Positions 1 to 10,500 of a DNA stretch of 64,000 nucleotides are shown here, in pieces. The DNA is from Trichinella spiralis (Eukaryota > Nematoda > Enoplea > Trichinellida > Trichinellidae), in NCBI GenBank assembly GCA_000181795.3, contig CM012953.1:14180183-14244182 (forward strand), given 5' to 3'. Position 1 is the stretch's first letter. Each line of letters starts with the position of its first letter. Under the pieces are notes generated by a model, which saw only the letters and a list, made by a program, of their open reading frames with translations, did not search any database and was not told the origin of the DNA. A program made the translations under genes and the position numbers.

Positions 1-419
1 ATCCTTTTCAAAGACTCATAATTATGAAAAAAATCACCAACGAATTGCACAATTTGACAGAATCATGCAGTGCTGTTGAGTAAGTTGCTTTGTTTTTTAT
101 TTTTAACAATTATTGCATATTATTTTGTAATTTTGAATAGATTAAATACTTTTCTGTAAAATTTTTGAATGAAAAAACAATAAATAAATAAATAAATTGA
201 TAAATGATGATGATAAAAATTTTTTGTTCAACAAACTAAGAAATTGAGGCAGATTTTCATTTTTGTCATTTTAAAATTAGATACCCAGAAGATTGCAAAC
301 AGTATGCATCACAACTGTTGCATGCAAGCTGCGAATGTGTCAACTGCCATTTAGACAATATTGGTGAAATTCTAGCCGAGCAATCGAAACCTTGTAACCA
401 AACAGCGCAGTTCAGTTGA
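1..419 (+). CDS. 3' end of an unrecognised protein-coding gene (two exons)
   Basis: The reading frame starting at base 3 is open up to a GTAAGT donor at 80-81. After a 201-bp AT-rich intron ending in TTAG at 280 it resumes in the same frame and runs to TGA at 417-419. The visible C-terminus is about 70 residues. It is cysteine-rich near its end (SCECVNCHLDNIGEIL plus a CNQT close to the terminus) and hydrophilic, with no membrane segment. The exon has higher GC than the intron and the downstream DNA, which supports coding. The gene begins outside the window. I do not recognise the family. The cysteine spacing could fit a small metal site or disulfides, but too little is visible to choose. Confidence 0.5.
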
Positions 420-1505
420 AAGCCAGAAAGAAAAAAATGCATCATTTATTTTTTTTGATATTGTTTTCATTACTTTATTTTATAATTTTCATCACTTATC
501 GACAGTATCTTATTGAAGATTTGTAATATTATGTGCAAAACTTGATTCCTAATTGAAACTACAAGCATTTTCCAAATGCACTCACTGACAAATAACAATT
601 TTAATTCGTATTGATTAATACATTTTCTCAATGAATATTTTCGAATTAATCGTTTGTTATGTGTAATTTTAATTTCTATGAAATTACTGACTTTATGCAT
701 GATGATTGTTTTTGGAAACTTTTAACACAAATAAATTTTTAAATTTTGAATAAAATAAATGTCAGAAAAGCATTTTGAAAACTTCTGTGGAAAACAAATT
801 TTCTGAAAGTTGGAAAAACAAAAATTCTCTAAAGAGCATTCTTTTTTTAATTTGAAATCTAAATGCGAAAATTAAATGAATTACAACAATTTTTAAAATA
901 ATATTATACATTATAATTATTAATTAATTTATTTTTTGGAAAGAAAATCAAAATGAATGAACCTTAATGCAATTGAATTGTTAATTTGAATTATCTAAGC
1001 AAATGAATATAAAAAAGTCATTAATTTCTTACTGTAACAACTGAATTAGCTTAATTTGATGAAAAAAATATTTTTAAACTGAAATTTGAGAAATGAAAAA
1101 AGTTTTCTCTTTAAAGTAAATTTATAATGTTGTAAATAAAAGAATAAAACAATTTCTGGAAGAAACTTAATTTATTTACTTGAAAATCATTTATTTGCTA
1201 TACAATAGCGAACTTATGACCTGTCTCGTCCAGCTGTTTGTTGTTGTCATTATTTTATGTCCATTTGACACGCACGGTTTGTTATTGATTTGTCTTATTA
1301 TACATTAGTTGCTGTTTAATTTCATGCATCTTTCCACTGATTAACGTGTCATTTTTAAAAATTTTTAATTATCTTTTTGTATAAATTCTTTTTTTTACTT
1401 ATATATAATTTTTCTCGAAAGTAAGGTTGTTTGTGTCAATTTTCTTTTTAAAAATTATATTGATAAATGTAGTGTCGAATGAAGTTTAAAAGTGCTGCCA
1501 TCTAG
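420..1505. other. intergenic, AT-rich
   Basis: About 1.1 kb of very AT-rich DNA between the upstream gene end and phosphomevalonate kinase. Possible polyadenylation hexamers lie near 730-760. The one short minus-strand open frame (470-700) has ordinary AT-rich composition and no splice or family support. I see no RNA gene or repeat here. Confidence 0.6.
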
Positions 1506-2180
1506 ATGGATGTTTCAAAGAAAATTCATCATCATCGTCGCCTTCCTGTGGCTATCGTTCTCGTTTCGGGGAAGCGGAAAAGTGGGAAAGATTTCATCTC
1601 ATTATTGCTCAAAGAGGAAATAATGCGACGTAGCGGCGGGCGGGTTGCAGTTTATCTTGTCCATATTAGCAATCCTTTGAAACAGGAATATGCGAAACTG
1701 AAAGGTCTCGATTATGAACAGTTGAGTGGCTCGTCAAACAGGAAAGAGCTTTATCGGAAGGAGATGGTCAAATGGGGTGAAGCTATACGCAATCAAGATC
1801 CGGAATACTTTTGTCGCCAAGCAGTCGAAGATGTGGAAGAGCGTTGTCAGGATGTGACTGATGGGGTTATGTGGATTATCTGCGACTGTCGCAGACCAAC
1901 TGATCTCGCTTATTTTAAACGTTATTACGGCTCACGGTTGGATTGTTTTTTGTGTAAGCTTCGCATTGAGGCGAGTGAAAGCATCCGAAAACAACGCGGG
2001 TGGACGTTTTGTCCAGGAGTCGACGATGCAGAAACAGAGTGCGCACTGGATGCTGGTGTTGAATGGGATTTTATAATTGAAAATAACGAGGAAAATGATG
2101 TTATATCCAGAATTGAACAGCTTGCTACTCGCGTATTAAATGCCACTGCCCCGATGTTATGTTCTTATATAGAAAAATGA
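1506..2180 (+). CDS. PMVK: phosphomevalonate kinase (animal type)
   Basis: A single-exon gene of 224 residues. It phosphorylates mevalonate 5-phosphate to the 5-diphosphate with ATP, the step between mevalonate kinase and diphosphomevalonate decarboxylase in isoprenoid synthesis. The animal enzyme belongs to the P-loop (NMP kinase-like) fold, not the GHMP kinases of yeast. The sequence shows the P-loop SGKRKSGKDF at residues 21-30, a KWGE..R..DPEYFCR segment near 89-104, a DCRR motif near 127, and the highly conserved QRGWTFCPGVDDAETEC block near 163-179. Human PMVK has the same blocks in the same order and is slightly shorter (about 192 aa). The ATG at 1506 follows a CTAG, so a weak trans-splice acceptor directly at the start is possible. 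SNAP-29 begins 206 bp downstream on the same strand. Nothing looks broken. Confidence 0.93.
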   Translation: MDVSKKIHHHRRLPVAIVLVSGKRKSGKDFISLLLKEEIMRRSGGRVAVYLVHISNPLKQEYAKLKGLDYEQLSGSSNRKELYRKEMVKWGEAIRNQDPEYFCRQAVEDVEERCQDVTDGVMWIICDCRRPTDLAYFKRYYGSRLDCFLCKLRIEASESIRKQRGWTFCPGVDDAETECALDAGVEWDFIIENNEENDVISRIEQLATRVLNATAPMLCSYIEK

Positions 2181-2365
2181 TGATTGTTTAAACATGCGTT
2201 TATGCATACACATATTCCTATTTATTTATTTATTTATACGTTATATACATATGAATATACATGTATATTTATTTTACATGTTAGATATACATATATATTG
2301 CGTCTAAGTTTTCATCGCTTGTAGAGTTTTATTGCCATTTATTAAATTGTATTCTCCATGTTTGT

Positions 2366-2375
2366 TTTTATTCAG
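2366..2375 (+). promoter_or_regulatory. 3' splice acceptor 11 nt upstream of the SNAP-29 start
   Basis: A pyrimidine-rich run ending in TTCAG at 2371-2375 precedes the SNAP-29 ATG by 11 nt. The whole PMVK-SNAP29 gap is only 206 bp and no matching donor is evident in it. This is the layout expected for a trans-splice acceptor of a downstream gene in a nematode operon. A 5' UTR intron with its donor inside or upstream of PMVK is the alternative. Confidence 0.5.
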
Positions 2376-2386
2376 AATAACTGCCA

Positions 2387-4581
2387 ATGGCGAATCCGTT
2401 CGATGAAGATGACAGTTTCGAGTCGAACTCAAAAGACAAGAATAACTTTTTGGGCTACACAAAAGAGGAGCCGGTTAATTTCGATGATATCAACTATTAC
2501 GAACAGCAGATTGAAGCGGCATTGCAAAGCTCTTTGGCCAGTACAGGAAGAAGCTTGAAAGCTTTGCAAGAGTCTGAAGATATTGGATTTGCCACTGCTC
2601 AGGTAAATGAAATCATAATTTCAAAGAGCTGATTAAATTATTGAAAAGAAAGAAAAATCCATTCAATTTATAAAAGAGATTCGATTCAGTTCAATTCAAG
2701 TGACATCAAAGCAAACAATTATTCAGTAGCCGTTTTAATTAAATTCTTCTTTGTTTACTCAAGAGTAATTTCATTGGAAAATATTGAGCAAATCTTATTG
2801 TCAGCGAAAAATGATTCCTTTGATCATGTGACAAAATACGTTTTTCACATAAAGTGTATGCAAATTTATACAAATTAGAATACTAGGTTTGTTGAGAACT
2901 TTTACCGGAAAATGAAATTTAAGAGAAAGCGGTGGAAGTATTGAATTACATTAATTGAATTCATATGACGTCGCTTGATTAACATAAAAATATTCATTTA
3001 TTATTTAATTATAGTGATTAATTTTTGTTCGTATTTTTGAAGATAATTTCTACGGAGGTAAGGTGACGCGATTTTTCCATTGACAAGCTGTTTGATTCAT
3101 CATATTCAAGGTCAATGACTTCCTTTTCTGATTGACAGGTTTATTGCTTGATGCATTTTGCTGTTGAAGACTTCGGCGCATAGAGGTGAAAATTTTTCAT
3201 GAACAATCTTACTTCAGCATTTCATTTTGATGAATAACATTTGAACACGTGTGAAATTCATCCCATTCAGAGATTTGCCATTGTGCATGGCTTCATTTGA
3301 CATGAGAATTGAACATTTCGGATAATCAATTTTTAGTATTTGGAGTGTATATTTCGGCTGTTGCAGTGTTCTGTTAACTGAGAATGGGTGAAAACATGAA
3401 AAATTTATTTCCGAAAAAAATGAAAGCTGAACTTTTCAAGCGTCGGGAATACTCAATTTTGAAGCATATAAATCAAATCATTTAGCATTGATAAGAAAGC
3501 GTTAAGCTTTTGACTTGAAATTCATTTTGTTTTTTTTCAAATAATTTCAGATTATTAATTGAAATCAATTGAATGTACAGATTAACTTTATTTAGTCAAA
3601 AATTGTTGTACTGTAGCTACAGTAACCTAGTAAAATGATGTTTCATTTGAATATAGTTGATTTGACGACCGGGCTGTGGTTAGTATAGCGCTGTAATGAA
3701 ATTGAATACAACCATTGATTGCATGTATCAGTTTATTTTATTTTACGTTTGTTCGACTGTCGAAGTATATTTTTCATTGAGTGTTTCAAATTCAATTTTA
3801 TTATTTTTTATATGATACGTGGGCAAAGGATGAAAATTTAATATTGTTTTCTTTGATATGAAAATGTTCTTCATTTGTATGTTGTTGTAGGATCTTATAG
3901 TACAAGGTGAAAAGTTGCACAAGGTGGACAAAAAATTGGGCGATATCCAGTCGACGACTAAACAAACTCAACGCCACTTGAACAGCGTCAAAAGTTTGTT
4001 TGGTAATATCCGCAATTATTTCAACAAGGACAAGCCACTGCCTAAAGCATCCGAAGAAGAGCCGGTTGAAAAATCCGTTCGCAACGGGACAAATTTGCAA
4101 TTTACGGTGCAAAGGATCAAAGATGATTCTACTGGAATATTTTCCGACAATCCCGGTACGATTGGAAGCAATGAATACAAGCCAACTTTGGCCGATTCGA
4201 CTAGGCAGATGATCGAAGGCACCCGCTGGGGATCGATGAACCAAGAAATTGAAGGCAATTTAGGTATATTTACAATATATATATGTATATGTATATGTAA
4301 GTTGTGAATAATTGCATTGCTATTTTGAAATAGGATTGATGGAGAATAATTTACTCCGTTTAAAAGAGCTTGGCATAGCACTTGGAGAAGAGGTGCAGCA
4401 ACAGAATGAGCTTATTGACCGTGTGGCCCGCAAAGCGGACAAAACCAACATGGTGGTCGATGATCAGAATCGACAAATGCGACGCATTCTTGGCAATGAC
4501 AAGAAAAAAGCATCCCTGTTACCTTCGACCGGTTCTGCAACTGCTTCTTCAGTTGTTGGAAGGATACCGAAGCTTCCATAA
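2387..4581 (+). CDS. snap-29: SNAP-29, Qbc-SNARE protein
   Basis: Three exons (2387-2602, 3891-4263, 4334-4581) give 278 residues. SNAP-29 supplies two SNARE helices (Qb and Qc) to complexes in endosome, lysosome and autophagosome fusion, and has no palmitoylated cysteine cluster. The N-terminus carries the family's NPF motif (MANPFDEDD). The Qb helix spans roughly residues 38-105, including STGRSLKALQESEDIGFATA and the HLNSVKSLFG end. A proline-, serine- and charge-rich linker follows. The Qc helix (about 200-255) contains NELIDRVARKADKTNMVVDD. It aligns with human SNAP29 without a gap across the first intron, which supports that 1.29-kb intron. The C-terminus has a short Ser/Thr-rich tail not seen in the human protein. 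It lies downstream of PMVK on the same strand. SNAP-25 paralogs are less likely because the NPF is present and the linker cysteines are absent. Confidence 0.92.
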
Positions 4582-7500
4582 GAAAAGAGAAGAAAGCATA
4601 AATTATTTGAAATTAACTTGATTTATTCAGTGCAAATCTCCGGTTTGGCTTTTGTTTTTAAATTTAATGATGGATAATTTTTTTTGTGAATAATAAATGA
4701 TGAAGTATTTGTTTTCGAATTGCTTGTTCTATTTAGTCACAATTTTATCCATACAAAGATGAATTTCGATTTGGAAAATATAAAATGGAAAAAAGCAAGA
4801 AAAAAAAGATTATTATACATATACAGTTATCGATAGTTGGTTTTATTTATTTAGTGTGTTTGTTCGATCGATTCACAATTTTGTGTATTGTATAACTGGA
4901 CAATTTTTCCCATTCACGTAAAAGTGAATAATTAATTAACTGTTGGAGAAGGTTTGTGAATGGAGCGTTGAAGTGTCGTCGTGTGATTTATCAGATGCAA
5001 CCAACGTTTCTAGATGTACAGTTGAAAAGTAAGTGGACCGTTTGATCATTGTATGATAAAATATGCAACTTGTGTTTGATCTTTGAAAAATTGCAGCTAG
5101 TCAGTCGTCAGCAGTGATGACAGATGTTATTATTAAATTCAGCATTTCCTGTTGTTATTATTTTTACAAACGTGATCGTCTCTATTTCTCTCTCTCTGTC
5201 TCTCATGTTCTGTATGTGTATGATTTTGGCTAATTGATGATGAACACTGATTGATTTCTGGCGCAACAAACTCTGACCAATGGCAAGCAGCAACAACAAC
5301 AACAACAACAACAGCGCACAATCATGATCATCAAAATTGCATATCATCATTACCGTCACCAATCGATCGATATTCACTACATACGCAGTTTTTATATTAA
5401 TTGCATTTTTATGACAACTTTCCAACCCGGAAACAATAGACGACTTTGAAAAAGCATCAACAAGCCTGCACTGTGCATTTCTACCCCTCTATTATTATTA
5501 TTACTGCAGGTGAAGTTCCATTATTCAAATTTCCAGTATATTTTATTTATACAATTTAAAAGAAAAATAATTTTACATTATAAATGTTCAACTATTATTT
5601 CTTAATTTTGTTGTTGTGTTTTCACCACGAATTTCAAATTTTATTCAATTTTTCTAAATTTCTCCTAGAATTTTTTCAAATATTAAAACTTCATCTACTT
5701 CTGATAAATATGATTTTTGACACATGGCAACAAATTTCTTTGTTTTATATCAACTTTTTCAGTAAAAATTTAAATTTCTATTTAAATCCATTTTCAAATA
5801 GAAGAAATCTCCATTTTTGCTTTAATTGTAATAGTATTGTTGTTGTTGTTGTTGTTGTATTTTTGACATGACCTATTAATAATGAATTTACAAGCAAAAA
5901 TTAAAGCACAATATTCACATTAACCACTTCGTAACATGCTTGACAACTTTTATTCTTGTTCTTTTTGAATTTCATTTTTATAATCTCTATTTTAGTTAGT
6001 GTTTCTTTTATGTACAAAATTAACTTTTAATATGCTAATGAATTTTCAAATTGCGAAACCCCTTTCAATGACAAGCCAAATTTATTATAGATGTAAGATA
6101 GATGCCATGATACTTTTTGAAACGAATACAGCCATACAAGCAGTATATTATACCAATGGCTAACTCTTTGTACAATAGCATAAATATTAATTAATAATAT
6201 CGGTCTTCTATTATGATATTATTCTGTTGTGAAATCTTAAACAAAGAAATGATATTCAATAATGAGAAGAAAATCCCATTTTCAGTTATTAATCAATAAA
6301 CTGGAAATTTATTAAAAACCCCTCAACTCCTCTCAAAGTGCTAAAGTAAGAAGCATATTATCTATTTATCTATCTAATAAAGTCCAAGCCATTGAAAATT
6401 ATTTTTCTAATATTATTCATTTCGCTCAAATTTTATATTTAAAATAAAAAACTTTTATCATGTACAAAAAACAACCTGTTGTTCTAAAATGTAATGTTTT
6501 TCTTACTGAAAAAAAATTATTTAAAACTGCAGATAACACGAGTAAAATGTTGCGTTTTTCTTTTTTCTGAACACTGCTCTCTTTCGAATCGAGAGTAATG
6601 ACCTGACGTGATAAATAATTGAAAAAATTGTTTAATAATTATTCTAAATTACAAAACATTAAACATATATATATAGCTAAGATATAATAATGAAAATGCA
6701 ACTTGCAATTCAGATTTGCTCTTTCTCAAAATTAGCAGGTAAAAATAATACTAGTACCGTAAATGTTGCAAAGCTTTGTTTAATATATGCAAAAAAAAAG
6801 TTTACGAAAAAACTTCCAATCACTTTAAAATGTCTGTAGTATTTAAAATTAAATTTTCCCTATCAAACTAGTCCAACCAGTATGCTCGTTAATTATGAAA
6901 AGTTTGTTAATTTACAGTTATTTGAAATTTACAATCAATTCACCACAAGTCAAAATGAAAAATGTTTATGAATAAAATTGAATATCCACCATTATTCTTT
7001 GTTATTAAAATTATTTTCTCTTTGTCATATTGTTGAACTTGAATTTAATGATGAATTAAAAAAAATTTTCAAATACAAATAATATAATTGAAAAGCTCTT
7101 TCATTTGCAACGCTTACATTATTGAGTAGCTAAATATTTTGCTACAACTTTTGACGTCAACGTTCTTATTCAATGTCAACCGTCGTCGTTCATTATTGTT
7201 TTTTTCTCGCTTATTGATCGCCATAATCATATTTTTCTTCCCAAGCCAATCTTGAACAGGTAATTTGGATTTTTTTGAATTTAAATTATAATAATCTATT
7301 CAAACGAAATTTTAATGTTCAATTTTATTCGATAAACTGTACGTAAAAACACTATCAAATCTTTTTTACACTAACAATTGAACAATGCCAACGTGAATGA
7401 TTAAAAAAAATTTTGTATCTCCCAGTTTGTTTTCATAATCAACTGCTGCATCTTTCTTTTGTTACATTTTATTACTGCAAAAAAAAGTTGATCTTCTGAT

Positions 7501-10500
7501 GAAATTATTTAAATTTCAAATTTAATGTTTCGGAAATTATCAACATTTTCCATGCTGTTTGTTGAACTTGATCAAATATAATTTCAAAATTTCTCTCTCG
7601 TTTCATTTTCACATTACAAATTATTGTTCATATTATGCACTATTAATACAGATAATACGGATACATGTAAAAAAAGTAGATTATTTTATTTTTAAAAAAA
7701 TAGCTGTAACTTTCCAAATTTGAACAATCTTTCAACTTTAATCCACAGAATATGGTGAAAAGTATGCTGACGTTTGAAAAAATCAAATTTTTGTACATTA
7801 ATACAAATTTCAATTTCCATAAGTACGTATGGTAGTCGATATAGCTATAGGTAGGTAGCTAGCAGTCGAATCTAGCTAGCATGAATGGGTGGGTGGGTCA
7901 TATGATGATCGTCAAATGGCGTTGTCGTCATTTTCACCATGTCAGTGTGTGTGTGTATGTTTGTTGACGAATTATAATTAGAAAACTTGCTTACCTGGCG
8001 ATCGATAGATAGGAAGATCAATTGCCCAGCTTACAGGCTAGTAAACATTGTGCTGCTGCTGTTCTACTGCTCGCATTTGTGCTTCCAGCGTGCGCGTGTC
8101 GACGGCTTGGTTTTGTCAACTGCAACTCCACTTGCCGTAGCAGATTGTACATTTTGGCTTGTGATTATTCCGCTTACAGCTTGCGAGATGTTCACTTTTC
8201 ACTGCTTTGAACTGTTTGAAAATTAACAACAAACGGTAAGCAAAAAATTTCTCACCTCTCCTCCTTCCCTGCTTCTCTATTCAACAGAGTTTCACTGAAG
8301 ATGGATAATAAATAATAAAACTGTCTCCATTATCTCAATGCTAAACTACCGCTGGGAAATTTCCCCTAATACTTCACCTTTCTCATCTCGACGATCAACA
8401 ACAAACGGAATGATTTCAAAGTGAAATTGAAATGTTTATTTCATTTATCCTTAATTATATTGTATTATTTATTTATCTTCTTTCAACACATTTCAATCAA
8501 TATGAACATAAACAATATCAATTTTTATTAATAATTGAACGCACGAACACACCACAACAATTTCGAATCATTTTTCAAAAGTAGATAGATAAATCACGCA
8601 CGCTTGAAAACTGATTAGCAAAATATTCATCCATTCGACAATTGTGATTTCTTCAAATATGTTAACAATCTCTCTGTCACAATTTTAATATCAGATATTC
8701 ATCTATTGGATAGTTATTTCAAAAATATTCTAATAATTGAAGAAAAATAAAGAAAAAAAAGGAAAATATTTGTAAACTTACAAGCAAATTCACCGAAGCG
8801 CATTGCAATCTTCCTAAGGTCACAAATTGCTGCTATTCCACCTGAACAAGAATTGACCTAGATCTACCGATAAGACACCTTATTAATGGCCGGTAAGGCG
8901 TGTTTTATCGATTTTCTGTCCGTCATTTATACAAAACTGAGAACTATTCAATCTGATCAGACGAAATACAGTACGGTGATTTTCAAGTATTATCTGATAA
9001 AACGTTTTACAATTGAATGATGCATTTTGAAAATTTATTTCAATAAATTTGTTTCATTTTTTAAATTGAAACAGTATTCGGTAATTTTCATCGACAAAAT
9101 TAATCAAATTATACATAGAAACGATGAATAATATTGAACTTTTGAAATGATATCACTTTGTAATTCAAAAATTGCCCATTTTTTATTAGTAATTTTATTT
9201 TTATTTATTGTACACAACTAAATGATAATTACATAATATACGTCGACAAATAGGGATCGTTTATGAAACGTGAACTTATAAAGCGATATTTAATAAATTC
9301 AATTTAGCTGTTCAAATTATTTTCAATAACGGTTTTTATACTGTTCATGCTTTTTCACATTATTCTGCAAAAGTAAATTAATGAATTCAGTTCATAATAG
9401 ATAATAATCAATAATTCTTTATTACTTTTTTGTCTGGAATTCATTAGAAGTAAAGTATGGAAATTAGAATGAAAAAAATTTTTTTAAATAGTTTATGAAA
9501 CAATTATAATTTGTTATAATACAGATTTTTTTACTTATGTCATACCTCTGGAGTAGCTGAATTTTGAAAGTTATGGATATTTAAGTCAATGCTTAATATT
9601 GTGGTTCTTATTTATTTCATTTTTCTCAGCATGTCTTCGTTGATTTCCACATTGCGGATATTTAATTTGTCAATGCAATTAAAGTTTCATTTATTCGTCC
9701 AGATTGGTTTTGTTCTATTCGACTTAGAGGCACAGGAAATTATGATAATTTATATTTTTATATTTTATATTTCTAGTGTTTCTCTTTTAATTAGTCTGTC
9801 GTATTCATTCAGTTTATTCCATTAACCAAATTGCATTTGTGCAAATTATTAAAGCAGCTGTTTGAAACTGTTAAAATAAACTTTAGTTGCAGTTAAAAGA
9901 ATTAATAAAATGTAAAATTAAATTAAATATCACGTGAAATTGGATTAATAAATATCGCACAAAAATCAAATGATCAAAATTATAGCTGGGAGCTTGGTAA
10001 ATAAATGTTATCCATATATATACATATGATTTTTATTCCAAAAAACACATGCTTAACTAATTGATCATTTCAGGAATAAGTCAGTTATTGTTGAAGATGT
10101 GATGGAAAGCTTTAGAACTTAATGCGTGGATTTTCATTAATTAATTCCTACGTATTTAAACAGAACTGTGAGGGATGTGTAAAATTTTAAATTAATTTCC
10201 AGTTAAGTGAAATTTTTTTAAAAAATAATACCTTTAGCTGCTTGAATTTTATGCTTATGTATTGATATTTTGTTTTTCATGCAGTGCTTTAATGCTGATG
10301 TAAAATTTTGTTGAAAACATTTCATTGATAAATAGATACTTATTAAATAAAGTTTAAGTAATCTTTGAGCATGAATGAATGATCTTTACACAATGGAATT
10401 TTCGAAAGTAACATTTTAAATAATGGAATATATGTTGAGAGAAAGTTCCGTGAATGCATGTTTCAGAATAATAAGATGTTTTTACTTGCCTTCAACAAGC

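Noticed and set aside
3667-3700. tRNA-like A box (GGTTAGTATAGCGC)
   Set aside because: The motif resembles a tRNA D-arm, but no B box (GGTTCGAATCC-like) or acceptor-stem pairing follows within 90 nt.
5108-5425. Minus-strand Leu-rich frame of 105 codons
   Set aside because: The Leu run is the translated CAA/CAG microsatellite. The rest is AT-rich without motifs.
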